A stretch of 16,544 nucleotides of DNA from Thermoplasmata archaeon (GCA_030037875.1 JASHPV010000184.1:1-16544), one strand, 5' to 3'; positions 1 through 7,968 are shown, counted from the stretch's first letter. Made by a program: numbers and translations. Notes: generated by a model from the letters alone, not told the origin.

Positions 1-7
1 CGGCGCG

Positions 8-532
8 TCATCGTTTCCCACGCCGAGTCAAGGTAATCCACATCATCTGAGGGGGTTCTTTGTTCTGCTGCCAGTAAATTCCGATGATCTCACCGAGATG
101 GTGGGCTTGCTCGAACGTAGTTTGGAGAACCGCGTCCCCTACAGTGTACTCGCCCGGAAACCAAGGCGCCTTTACGCGGCGCGCGAGCGTTCGCGGCGTT
201 AGGGCCGCAAAATAACGATCGATTCCTTTCCACACCGCTCGAGAATACGCGTCGAACCCTCTCCACTCCGTGGGATGACGGTACTTCTGTTGAAACAATT
301 GCCTTAACTCCCGCGTCCGCCCTTGGACGATGTACTCGAACCACACCTCATGCACGTTCAGAATGTGGACCAATGTCCCGAAGATCGACAGATGTCCCGT
401 GCCTCGGTTGCGTGACGCCGCTCTCCATGGAAGGCGGCGTGCGCCCCGCGCGAATTCTTGGAACGCCTTTGCGTTGTAGGCCGCGAGCCGTCGCGCCGTT
501 TCGACAGTAACCGGGGAAGCGGTCGACGGCAT
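8..532 (-). CDS. DinB/YfiT-like four-helix-bundle protein
   Basis: Probable member of the DinB fold, a four-helix bundle that usually binds a divalent metal through three histidines and often acts as a thiol-dependent transferase or damage-inducible protein; the substrate here is unknown. From the chosen start (174 aa), a histidine pair lies in LVHILNVHEVWF near residues 55-65 and a second site in EQAHHLGEI near residues 140-150, matching the family's spaced His motifs. The open frame reaches back to 604, but the residues before the ATG at 532 (Gly/Arg-rich) look untranslated. GAGG-like bases lie just upstream of 532 and an A/T-rich AACTATGG lies about 25 bases upstream, so I prefer 532 over the ATG at 565. 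The gene ends very close to the window edge. The fold call is fairly sure; the function is not. Confidence 0.7.
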   Translation of the reverse strand: MPSTASPVTVETARRLAAYNAKAFQEFARGARRLPWRAASRNRGTGHLSIFGTLVHILNVHEVWFEYIVQGRTRELRQLFQQKYRHPTEWRGFDAYSRAVWKGIDRYFAALTPRTLARRVKAPWFPGEYTVGDAVLQTTFEQAHHLGEIIGIYWQQNKEPPQMMWITLTRRGKR

Positions 533-618
533 GCTCGCCTCTAGGCCTCCGAAGCCATAGTTCATTCGGCCATTGCCGCCGCGCGGCGGGAGGGAGAGGC
601 CCAACCACCGAATGAACG

Positions 619-2073
619 CTAGTGATGCGCGTGAACTCGGGCGAGGCGGACCGATTTCGGGCTCCAGGCTTCGGGGCCCTCGGCGACACAGAACACATGC
701 GCGAAACCCATTCGCTCAAGGAGGCTCGCGGCGATCCCTGCCCGGTACCCGCTCTGACAATGCACGAACAGCGGAAGTTCGCGTGGCAAACTCGAAGCGG
801 CCTCTCGCTCGAGCCGCGGGAGAGGAATGTTGATCGCCCCGGGAACATGGACGCGCGCCGCTTCATCGGGGTTACGCACGTCGAGCAGGGTGAAGGGCTG
901 ACCCTTTTCCATGATTTTTCGAACCGACGTCATGGTCGCGCGACGCGTCGATGCCGTAGGGAATCCCGCCGCGGCATACGCCGCGATCCCTCCCGCGAGG
1001 TATCCGCGCAGCCCGTCATACCCGATTCGCAACAAGCCAATCTGGGCGACCCTTCGAATCGTCGGGTCGTCGTCCACAAGTACAAACGTCTCAGTGTCCG
1101 GCCGTATCCAACCGACCCACGCCGACAGTGGCCCTTCCGCGGAGATTGAAACGCTGCCCGGAATATGAGAGGTCTCGAACAGCTCAGGCGACCGGATGTC
1201 CAGAACAGTGAGCCCGGGACTGGACCGCAAGCGCTCCACCTCCGCCGCGTCGAGGCTCGGGAGCTCGGGGATATTCCGGCCCAGCGGGCGGCCGCCTTCC
1301 AGGTTGGTCGCCCGAGACAGGCCGTAGTACTTGGGGAACGGCTGGTCGCTCAGGTAAGCCGAGAAGAACGAGGCGATATCTGTCGCTCGAAGGAGAGGAT
1401 TCGTGCTCCGCTCGCGCGCCAGGCTCGTACACTGCGAGGCGCGAGCACCCACTCCGCAGAAGCTACCCCCGGCGTGCGTGGGTAGGACAGCTACCGATCC
1501 TGTCAGCGGGCGATATCGATCGTGCAAGGTCGTGTACTCCTCGCGTACCAGTACGTTGGTGAATTGAGGGCCGAGCAGGTCAGGACGGGCGGCGGTGCCG
1601 GCCATCAAACTTCCCCCCGAGAAGAGGACGCGCGCACGGCCACGGGAGTCGTGGAGGAGGAAGCTCACGTGTTCGGGAGTGTGTCCGGGGCTCCGTATCA
1701 GGGTCAAGTGATTCGATCCGACGTTCACGGTGTCATGCTCATCCAGGGCGTCGTGCGAGAACTTCGCATCGATCTGGTCGCTCAGTCCGAAACGAGCTCC
1801 TCCCAGCTCTGCTAGTTCTTTGCCTCCCGATACGAAGTCCGCGTGCAGGTGGGTGTCCAATACCCATTGTAGCGATAGGCTGAACCGGTCCAAGGCGTCT
1901 AGATACCGAACCACGTCGCGGGTAGGGTCGATGACGACGGCCGCCTTCTGAGATCGATCCGAAATGAGGAACGAAGAATTCCCGAGATCGCACGAGGGAA
2001 GTATGTCCACGACCAGGTCCTTGTCGCGCCAGGCGCGGACCGGGGCCTCCCCCGGTAGATGCTTCATTGGCAT
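619..2073 (-). CDS. MBL-fold/double-rhodanese protein, persulfide dioxygenase-like with altered metal site
   Basis: Metallo-beta-lactamase domain (about residues 20-250) followed by two rhodanese domains (about 275-372 and 380-475), the layout of ETHE1/BlrB-type sulfur enzymes that oxidise or transfer persulfide sulfur in the cytoplasm. Seen: THLHAD at 74-79, the metal-ligand His131 in SPGHTPEH, and His200 in LPTHAGGSFCG. The position that in ETHE1 is the iron-ligand Asp (GDxL) is Gly154 here (FSGGSLMAG). The first rhodanese has no cysteine in its active-site loop (LVDDDPTIRR, about 332-341); the second keeps it at Cys439 (HCQSGYR). Length (484 aa) is normal for the fusion. A TTG at 2088 in the same frame is an alternative start; I chose the ATG at 2073. 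A 93-base gap separates it from the upstream GltD-like gene on the same strand, so they may be co-transcribed. Family is confident; dioxygenase activity is doubtful. Confidence 0.85.
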   Translation of the reverse strand: MPMKHLPGEAPVRAWRDKDLVVDILPSCDLGNSSFLISDRSQKAAVVIDPTRDVVRYLDALDRFSLSLQWVLDTHLHADFVSGGKELAELGGARFGLSDQIDAKFSHDALDEHDTVNVGSNHLTLIRSPGHTPEHVSFLLHDSRGRARVLFSGGSLMAGTAARPDLLGPQFTNVLVREEYTTLHDRYRPLTGSVAVLPTHAGGSFCGVGARASQCTSLARERSTNPLLRATDIASFFSAYLSDQPFPKYYGLSRATNLEGGRPLGRNIPELPSLDAAEVERLRSSPGLTVLDIRSPELFETSHIPGSVSISAEGPLSAWVGWIRPDTETFVLVDDDPTIRRVAQIGLLRIGYDGLRGYLAGGIAAYAAAGFPTASTRRATMTSVRKIMEKGQPFTLLDVRNPDEAARVHVPGAINIPLPRLEREAASSLPRELPLFVHCQSGYRAGIAASLLERMGFAHVFCVAEGPEAWSPKSVRLARVHAHH

Positions 2074-2166
2074 GGACACGGCTCTCAAGTTCGCAGGTCA
2101 ATCAGGCGCGTCGACCGTTAGACGATTACGGGGTCGCGGCAACATGGCGCCGGAACTCGCTCCGGC

Positions 2167-3591
2167 TCAGAGGTGCCAAGTGGGCCCGCCGTATCCTTCC
2201 GGCAGCTGGGCCCGGATGGGTCGCGCGAACGGATCTGGCCGGGGCGCGGGCGAACGGCCGGTCTTCTTCGCGACGTAGGCATCGATGGCTTCCGCCGTCC
2301 GAGTCCCCGCGGCCATGGCGTAGACCACCGATTGGCCGCCGGAGGCAAATACCCCCTCCACGTCCGTCATCCAGTCCGGCTTCTTCCCTTCCGGCCACGG
2401 TTGGGGCCCCAGCTTGAAGTCCAATTCCTTCGGAAGGTCCGCCACATTCCCTATCTCTCCCGCCGCGACGATCACGGTGTCGCACGGAATCGTCTCCTCG
2501 GTCCCGGGAAGGAGCACAACGGTCGGTCTTCCTCGGGCGTCGGGAGGTCCCGCCCCCGTGCTCTGGACCACGATGCCTTCGACCTGTCCGGTGCCGAGAA
2601 TTCGAACGGGAGAACGGTGGAATATGAACCGGAGACCCTCGCCCTCACTCTCGGTCGTTTCGTCCTCGCCCGCGGGCATATCCTCTCGGCCTTTCCGATA
2701 GATAACCGTCACTTGTCCGCCCTTGGCAATCCGCAGACTGGACCGAGCCGCGTCGAATGCGACATCCCCAGCCCCCACCACGACCACCTGACGCTCTTTG
2801 CGTCCGAAGAGACCTTCAGGACCCTTGTTCATGGCGAGCAGGAACGGGAGCGCGGCAAACACCCCGGGCAAATGTTCCCCCGGAATTCCCAGGATGCGGG
2901 GCGCGGACGCGCCGATGGCGACATAGACCGCCAAGTAGCCTTCTTGCAGAAGGCTCTCGGGAGTGAAGTCGACGCCGGCTCTCTTGCCTGTCACAAACGT
3001 CAAGTCGAGGTTCCGGAGACGCCCGAGATCCCAGTCGAGTTCGTCTCCCGTCAGGTGGTATTTCGGGATCGTTTCGACCTGCCCGCCCATAAAGGGCTGG
3101 GCTTCGTAGATTGTTACGGAGTAGCCCCGAAGACAGAGCTCCCAGGCGGCCATGATTCCGGCCGGTCCGCCGCCGATAACCGCGATCCGCTGGTTCTTGG
3201 GAGCGCTCGGAACGTACATCACCTGTCCGTTGCCGAACTCGAGGGCAGCGCGCTTCAAATGCCGGATGGCGATGGGTGTGCCCTTACCTCCCATCACGCA
3301 ATCCTCCTCACAGTAGTGATAGCACGTCTTGCACAGCACCGTTGCCAAGGGGTTGTCTTGTACCGTAAGCAGAGCGGCCTCGTTGAACTTCTCCTGGGCG
3401 ATGAGCGAGATGTAACCCCGACAATCCTGGGTGATCGGACACGCCTGCACGCAGAACGGCATCGCGCATTGGAGGCACCTCTGGGCCTCGAGAATTGCCT
3501 CTTCCTTAGAGTAGGCGTGGAGAATTTCCTCGAAATCCGCGGCGCGCACGCCTCCTTCGTCTTCCGGAATCGGTATTCGCTGGTACCGCAT
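2167..3591 (-). CDS. gltD-like: GltD-type NAD(P)H-dependent iron-sulfur flavoprotein (glutamate synthase small-subunit family)
   Basis: Soluble FAD- and NAD(P)-binding oxidoreductase with an N-terminal two-cluster ferredoxin-like domain. From the chosen Met (474 aa), cysteines 39, 42, 47 and 51 (CLQCAMPFCVQACP) and 87, 90, 94 and 98 (CKTCYHYCEEDC) are expected to bind two [4Fe-4S] clusters. The FAD Rossmann motif GGGPAG is at about 140-145, and a second dinucleotide fold is marked by VVVVGAGDVAFDAARS, the usual NADPH site. This is the electron-input subunit architecture of glutamate synthase, also used by sulfide dehydrogenase, NfnB and PreT. No large GltB subunit is in the window, so the electron acceptor is open. 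The frame extends to 3684; ATGs at 3600 and 3591 are realistic, and 3591 (MRYQRIPIPEDEGG) best matches where relatives begin. No Shine-Dalgarno is evident. The start is uncertain; the family is sure. Confidence 0.9.
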   Translation of the reverse strand: MRYQRIPIPEDEGGVRAADFEEILHAYSKEEAILEAQRCLQCAMPFCVQACPITQDCRGYISLIAQEKFNEAALLTVQDNPLATVLCKTCYHYCEEDCVMGGKGTPIAIRHLKRAALEFGNGQVMYVPSAPKNQRIAVIGGGPAGIMAAWELCLRGYSVTIYEAQPFMGGQVETIPKYHLTGDELDWDLGRLRNLDLTFVTGKRAGVDFTPESLLQEGYLAVYVAIGASAPRILGIPGEHLPGVFAALPFLLAMNKGPEGLFGRKERQVVVVGAGDVAFDAARSSLRIAKGGQVTVIYRKGREDMPAGEDETTESEGEGLRFIFHRSPVRILGTGQVEGIVVQSTGAGPPDARGRPTVVLLPGTEETIPCDTVIVAAGEIGNVADLPKELDFKLGPQPWPEGKKPDWMTDVEGVFASGGQSVVYAMAAGTRTAEAIDAYVAKKTGRSPAPRPDPFARPIRAQLPEGYGGPTWHL

Positions 3592-3715
3592 CGCGCACAT
3601 GGCAACAGAGTCCGGGCGAGCGCGGTGGCACGGAAAATGCCTGCGACCGGCCGCCAAGGGCGTCGCGCTGGCGGTTCTGGACACGTACGGGACCCCACTC
3701 TCCGCCCGGGAGGAC

Positions 3716-3728
3716 GGAGATTATCTCC
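3716..3728. promoter_or_regulatory. Inverted repeat between divergent genes, possible operator
   Basis: GGAGAT-T-ATCTCC is a perfect 6-bp inverted repeat around one central base. It sits in the roughly 185-bp region between the divergent GltD-like gene (start 3591 or 3600) and the nuclease-like gene (start 3778). A dimeric regulator could bind such a site, and its centre (GATTATC) is also TATA-like. Arms this short can arise by chance. Confidence 0.3.
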
Positions 3729-3777
3729 CAGGGTTTGCACACTTACTCCGGGGGTTCGGAGGCGAATTTAGCCTGCG

Positions 3778-4446
3778 ATGACAACGATCAGAACCTTGGC
3801 GGCCCACGAAGTCATCCAGCTGGCCTACCCGCGTCCTCCGACGGAGCGACAGGAGTTCGGAATGGCCGTGGGCAAGAGCATCGATTCGACACTCTCGCGG
3901 TATAGCCACGAGTTCGACCAAGGTCGGCGCCCCACTGTGGGCGCCATGAACCAGTTCGCGGCGGCCGCGTTGGAAAACGAGCTCAAGGACATCGATTTGT
4001 CGGCGAGCGCATCGGAAAGGGCCCGCGCCAAGGAGCAGATCGCGGCGGTCCTGCAAGCTTTCCGGAAAACCGAGGTGTTCGGCCTTCCCCGGCCACGGAC
4101 GCGCATGATACTCATCAACGAGCGTGTAGGCGTGTACACGCAACCGGATTACTGGGATCGAAAGGGCCGGATCTACGAGATGAAGAGCTACCGGGCCCTC
4201 CCGCCTCCTGCGGACGTCGTCCTCCAACTCCGCCTCTTCCAACTTGGATTCGCTGGCTTCGAGACCTACCTGGTGTGCGTCAACCGTCACGCCTCGCCCC
4301 CGGATGTCACGATCACGCCGATTCCACCGATAACGCCGGGCGAGTCCGTCGAGACGCTGAGCCAAGCCCTGAGGTTGGGGATTGAAAACGGGCGGGAGAA
4401 GATTCTCGAGTATGTCGATAACCTCGTGGTCCGTTACTCGGTTTAG
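3778..4446 (+). CDS. PD-(D/E)XK nuclease-superfamily protein, Cas4/RecB-like core without Fe-S cysteines
   Basis: A 222-aa protein with the core of the PD-(D/E)XK nuclease fold: Pro123-Asp124 in VYTQPDYWD, Glu134-x-Lys136 in IYEMKSY, and a downstream glutamine motif (Q150, Q155 in LQLRLFQLGF) like the fourth motif of RecB/Cas4 nucleases. The N-terminal helix with GMAVGKSIDSTL is where Cas4/RecB relatives carry a G..H/G element. There is only one cysteine (C167), so the 4Fe-4S cluster of Cas4 and AddB is absent. These nucleases cut DNA using Mg2+; the substrate here is unknown. No cas, helicase or other repair gene is near it, so it is an orphan. It starts at an ATG; GGAGG lies 15 bases upstream, rather far for a ribosome site. 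Fold is likely from motif order; activity is inferred. Confidence 0.65.
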   Translation: MTTIRTLAAHEVIQLAYPRPPTERQEFGMAVGKSIDSTLSRYSHEFDQGRRPTVGAMNQFAAAALENELKDIDLSASASERARAKEQIAAVLQAFRKTEVFGLPRPRTRMILINERVGVYTQPDYWDRKGRIYEMKSYRALPPPADVVLQLRLFQLGFAGFETYLVCVNRHASPPDVTITPIPPITPGESVETLSQALRLGIENGREKILEYVDNLVVRYSV

Positions 4447-4576
4447 TTGCGTCGATCCGGCGCTCCAACGGGGCTACTTTATTCCCCCTGGGAACTCGCC
4501 CCCGGGGGAGGCTCTCTTCGACTTCCGGTCGAGGTATTTGCTTCATTAGACAGTTCTCGCCACATTTCGGAGCAAC

Positions 4577-4936
4577 ATGGGCCAGCTCCGGGACGCGCTG
4601 GGGTCCGTTTGTCCCGAAATCGAGGGGCGGGCGAAGGCGCGATTGTCCGCCGACCCGGCGGACGGGTTGCATAGCTGGCTCCCCCAAGATTGGGGTTTTG
4701 AGACCGAGATCGAGACTGCGACCTTGCATATCGATGCCAGTGGGTCAGCGACCGCGAGCGATGGCATCAACGGCCCGGTAGATGTGAGCGTGATCTGGAA
4801 CCAGGCCGATCTCATGGAGGTTCTAACGGCGGAGACGCGTTCTGCCTCGTTCAAGGGGAAGAATCCGAAGCTCCGGTTCCGCACGCCGAACGGTCAGCGC
4901 GCCTTCAGTCTGCTGCGAGGGTCAATCGGACTGTAG
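4577..4936 (+). CDS. Small protein, possibly SCP2-like lipid/sterol-carrier fold
   Basis: A 119-aa acidic protein without membrane segments. Its C-terminal half (DVSVIWNQADLMEVLTAE, then FKGKNPKLRF and QRAFSLLRG) resembles the end of SCP2 domains, where a beta strand is followed by a helix and a G-rich strand, but no diagnostic motif fixes this. It begins at an ATG with GGAG four bases upstream, and a TATA-like TTCATTAGA lies 27-35 bases upstream. It ends 43 bases before the ammonium channel gene, so the two may form a transcription unit. Function unknown; the SCP2 suggestion is weak. Confidence 0.5.
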   Translation: MGQLRDALGSVCPEIEGRAKARLSADPADGLHSWLPQDWGFETEIETATLHIDASGSATASDGINGPVDVSVIWNQADLMEVLTAETRSASFKGKNPKLRFRTPNGQRAFSLLRGSIGL

Positions 4937-4979
4937 CGAACCGTCTTGAACCTAGAAAACTCGAGGGGGAAGGAAAGTC

Positions 4980-6251
4980 GTGCCGATAGATTCTGGGGAC
5001 GTCGCCTGGGTGATTGCCGCGACGGCGCTGGTGATGTTAATGACCCCGGCGCTGGGGTTCTTTTATGGGGGCCTCGTCGGGCGCAAAAATCTCGTCACGT
5101 TACTTGCCCAATGCGTGGCGATCTTCTCGATCGTTAGCTTGATCTGGACGTTCTGGGGCTACTCGATCACCTTCGGTCCATCTTGGCACGGGCTCATCGG
5201 CTCCCTTTCCAAGGTCGGGCTCAATGGAGTCGGCGCCACACCGAACCCCTTGTATTCGTCGACGATTCCGGAGCTTCTGTACTTCGCTTTTCAATTGAAG
5301 TTCGCTGCCATCACGCCGGCGCTCATCATCGGAGCGATGGCGGGCCGGGCTCGGCTGAAACCGCTCTTGGTCTTCGTCGTCGCCTGGGTCACGTTGATCT
5401 ACGCCCCCATTGCCTCGTGGATCTGGAATCCCGGGGGGTGGCTCCATGCGCTGGGCCTCGTCGACTTCGCGGGCGGTCTCGTGGTGCACACCTCCGCGGG
5501 GGTATCAGCCGTGGCGGCCGCCCTGGTGATCGGCCCTCGCACCGCCGCTGAGCTCAAACAGACCCGGCCTAACAACGTGCCGTATGTCATCCTCGGCACC
5601 GCCCTCCTTTGGTTCGGCTGGTTCGGTTTCAACGCGGGAAGCGCCTTGGCAGCGAACGCGGTAGCGGTCAACGCGCTGGTCGTAACCAACCTCGCGGCCG
5701 CAGCCGCCGGGACAACTTGGATGATCGTCGAGTGGTGGCAGAAGGGCCAGCCCTCCGCGACGGGAATGTGCGTGGGGGCCGTGTGTGGTCTTGCCGCCGT
5801 TACGCCCGCATCGGGATACGTGGGACCCCTGGGTTCCATTGTGATCGGTGTGGTGGCCGGCGCCGGGTGCTACTTCGTAGCGAGTTGGAGAGCCCGCACC
5901 CGGCTCGATGACACGTTGGATGTCTTCGCGGCCCACGGCGTCGGTGGGATGTGGGGTACGCTTGCGACCGGACTCTTCGCTTCGTCCCTGGTGAACCCGA
6001 ACGGTCCCAACGGGCTGTTCTTCGGAAACCCGCACCAGGCGGTCGTCCAGCTCTTTGGAATCGTAGTGGTCGCCTCATTCGCTTTCGTGGGCTCGTACGT
6101 GATTCTGAGGGTGATCAATTTCTTCATGCCGCTCCGAGCCGGCCCGAAGGAGGAGAAGGAAGGCCTTGACTTGGCGGAGTTCGGAGAAGCGGCCTACGAC
6201 CCCGGGGGCTTTGGCCCGTCCGGCTCCCCGCCGGGTTCAGGTCCGGGCTAG
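4980..6251 (+). CDS. amt: Ammonium transporter (Amt/MEP/Rh family)
   Basis: Integral membrane channel that moves ammonium across the cytoplasmic membrane as a trimer. The 423-aa sequence is hydrophobic throughout, with about eleven membrane spans. Seen: the family signature DFAGGLVVHTSAGVSA with the conserved Asp162 and pore His170, the second pore His319 in AAHGVGGMWGTLATG, and the conserved GWFGFNAGSA segment holding a pore-gate Phe. The C-terminal cytoplasmic tail keeps the GLDLAEFGEAAY element that touches PII regulators, followed by a Gly/Pro-rich end. The start is a GTG at 4980 with a purine-rich ribosome site (GGGGGAAGGA) just before it. No PII (glnB/glnK) gene lies beside it, which is unusual because amt and glnK are commonly paired. 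Very confident. Confidence 0.95.
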   Translation: MPIDSGDVAWVIAATALVMLMTPALGFFYGGLVGRKNLVTLLAQCVAIFSIVSLIWTFWGYSITFGPSWHGLIGSLSKVGLNGVGATPNPLYSSTIPELLYFAFQLKFAAITPALIIGAMAGRARLKPLLVFVVAWVTLIYAPIASWIWNPGGWLHALGLVDFAGGLVVHTSAGVSAVAAALVIGPRTAAELKQTRPNNVPYVILGTALLWFGWFGFNAGSALAANAVAVNALVVTNLAAAAAGTTWMIVEWWQKGQPSATGMCVGAVCGLAAVTPASGYVGPLGSIVIGVVAGAGCYFVASWRARTRLDDTLDVFAAHGVGGMWGTLATGLFASSLVNPNGPNGLFFGNPHQAVVQLFGIVVVASFAFVGSYVILRVINFFMPLRAGPKEEKEGLDLAEFGEAAYDPGGFGPSGSPPGSGPG

Positions 6252-6398
6252 AACGTCCGACCCCGTCCGCGGGCCCACGCCCTGGGCTTCCGCCGAAGTC
6301 GTCCGCAATCGGGAACCGGTTTGGGGCGGTTCGTGCAGGAGGAATTCTCGGCGGGCATACACGCTATCTACCCCGACTTCACATGAGAGTTCCACGAA

Positions 6399-6854
6399 AT
6401 GCAGAGCCCCGGAGGGCCGTACCCAGGACCGTACGGGGGGCCGTATTCGGGCGGGTATCCCCGAGCACCTCCCCGCCACCGGTACCGGTGGATCCTGATC
6501 GGCCTTCTGGCCGGAATGATTGCGATTCTCGTCGTGTTCCTGCTCGTCATTCTCAGTCCCGCGACGTTCGGGTACCATCCGGCTTCGGGTATTGGTTTCG
6601 GGCCGTTCGGCGTATTCGGCGGCCTGTTCGTGATTTTCATCTTCCTCCTCCTCATTTCCCTGATCGTCCGCGTGGTGATGTGGAGCTCCCGCGGGAGGGG
6701 GTACGGCTATCGCCAGGGATACGGCGGGGGCCGCCGGTACGGTGCCTTCGCGATCGCGCGGGAACGGTATGCGCGCGGGGAGATCACACGGGAACAGTAC
6801 GACCAGATCATGCAGGACCTCCAGCGCCGTCCCGGGTACCCTCCGTCGCCCTAA
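6399..6854 (+). CDS. SHOCT-domain membrane protein
   Basis: A 151-aa protein with a Pro/Gly/Tyr-rich N-terminus (1-26), two membrane helices (about 31-52 and 70-94), a Gly/Arg/Tyr-rich linker and a C-terminal SHOCT motif (about 115-141, ending AIARERYARGEITREQYDQI). SHOCT is a short helical module found at the end of many prokaryotic proteins and thought to mediate oligomerisation. Here it would face the cytoplasm. It starts at an ATG with a TATA-like CTATCTA 29-35 bases upstream, consistent with a short or absent leader. The role is unknown. The gene lies 147 bases after amt. Confidence 0.75.
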   Translation: MQSPGGPYPGPYGGPYSGGYPRAPPRHRYRWILIGLLAGMIAILVVFLLVILSPATFGYHPASGIGFGPFGVFGGLFVIFIFLLLISLIVRVVMWSSRGRGYGYRQGYGGGRRYGAFAIARERYARGEITREQYDQIMQDLQRRPGYPPSP

Positions 6855-6912
6855 TCGGCCGTTTCGCCACCTTCCCGACACCGATTGACCCCCCACCGCC
6901 TCGTCGACCCTC

Positions 6913-7200
6913 ATGGGTCAGTTCACTGCCTACGTGTTCCAAGAGGAGCGTCGGTACCGGATCGTCGTTGACGGGCTGGGGACCGATTCAGCATCGTCTC
7001 TATTCGAGGCCGAGGACGCCGCACGGCGGTTGATCGAACGACACGTCCGGGCGTCCTACCCGGAACGCGGGCCGGCACCGCCGGCGGACGCGCTCGGCGC
7101 GATGAACTTTCAGCTGGAAATCGTCCGCTCGGATGGCTCCCGGGAGCGTCGCGAGCTCTGGCTCCGCACCGAGAGGAGCCTCCGGGGACCCCGGCGCTGA
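6913..7200 (+). CDS. Small uncharacterised protein
   Basis: A 95-aa protein with alternating beta-strand-like and helical stretches: an N-terminal strand pair (FTAYVFQEERRYRIVVDGL), an acidic helix (FEAEDAARRLIERHV), and a second strand pair (FQLEIVRSDGSRERRELWL). This resembles small alpha/beta domains of the HicB or dsRBD-like kind, but no diagnostic residues support a family. No membrane segment or signal peptide. It lies between the SHOCT protein and a GNAT gene on the same strand with short gaps, and starts at an ATG without an obvious ribosome site. Confidence 0.5.
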   Translation: MGQFTAYVFQEERRYRIVVDGLGTDSASSLFEAEDAARRLIERHVRASYPERGPAPPADALGAMNFQLEIVRSDGSRERRELWLRTERSLRGPRR

Positions 7201-7254
7201 ACACGCTCCCGGCCCGAGCGGAAAACAGATGCGGGCGGCTCGTCTCACCTGCGC

Positions 7255-7785
7255 GTGGCGAACGAAACACATGTCATCCTGAAGGATGGTCGCGCGGCCG
7301 TCATTCGACCGGCCGTACCTGACGACGCATCTTCCATCACGGATTACGTCGACCGTATTGGCGCGGAAAAGCGGTTCGTTCTGCGAGAACGCGCCACCTG
7401 GACCCTCGACCAGGAACGGGCGACGCTGGCCGCAGCGGACGGCCGGCAGGCCGTGTTTCTTGTCGCAGAAATCTCGGGCCATCTCAGCGGGATGATCCAC
7501 ATTGCGCGAGGACAGTGGACGAAGGACGCGCACCTGGCGGAGCTGGGGATGTCCTGTCTTCCCGACTGCCGACGGGTTGGGTTGGGGACGGCTTTGCTGT
7601 CCCGAGGAATCGAGTGGGCCCGGACCGTCGGGGTCACGAAGCTGACCCTAGAGGTCTTCCTAAGCAACGAGGGCGCCATCGCGCTGTATCGCAGGGCGGG
7701 CTTCATCGAAGAGGCCCGCCTCAAGGGGCAGTACGTAATCGACGGCCAGCCCGTGGACAGCCTCCTCATGGCGCAGTGGCTTTGA
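7255..7785 (+). CDS. GNAT-family N-acetyltransferase
   Basis: A 176-aa single-domain GCN5-related acetyltransferase that transfers acetyl from acetyl-CoA to an amine. The acetyl-CoA pyrophosphate loop is seen as RRVGLGTALL (about 106-115), following a beta-4 strand (HLAELGMSCLP). The C-terminal motif LSNEGAIALYRRAGF (about 146-160) is the typical motif B that completes the fold. The layout, including the following FIEEARLKGQYVIDG, resembles RimJ/PhnO-like or phosphinothricin-type acetyltransferases, but the substrate cannot be named. It starts at a GTG, the only usable start near the beginning of the domain. The downstream intergenic region (7786-7999, 214 bases) holds no gene that I can support. 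Confidence 0.88.
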   Translation: MANETHVILKDGRAAVIRPAVPDDASSITDYVDRIGAEKRFVLRERATWTLDQERATLAAADGRQAVFLVAEISGHLSGMIHIARGQWTKDAHLAELGMSCLPDCRRVGLGTALLSRGIEWARTVGVTKLTLEVFLSNEGAIALYRRAGFIEEARLKGQYVIDGQPVDSLLMAQWL

Positions 7786-7968
7786 TTCCTAGTTTCAGGC
7801 GGTCGCCCGGCGGCGTCTCGAACGTCCAACCACGGGCCGAGGAGCAACCGCCCGTGCAGGGTGTGGTGGGATCGAACCGACCTTCCTCGTGGAACACGCG
7901 GGTCTTGCGCTCGCACCCACTGTTCCAGCAGGGGGTGCTTGCGATGTCTCGGGAGGGGTCGAAAATCG

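Noticed and set aside
2173..3771. A very long open frame on the plus strand over the GltD-like gene
   Set aside because: It is antisense to a gene with clear Fe-S and FAD motifs and its translation has no recognisable domain; long shadow frames are expected in G/C-rich DNA.
4499..4508. CCCCCGGGGG palindrome downstream of the nuclease-like gene
   Set aside because: It has no loop and no T-run, so it is unlikely to be a terminator, and such runs are common in G/C-rich DNA.
7866..7882. A GGTTCGATCCC-like stretch on the minus strand, resembling a tRNA T-arm
   Set aside because: The flanking bases do not pair as a five-base T-stem and I find no matching acceptor, D or anticodon arms.
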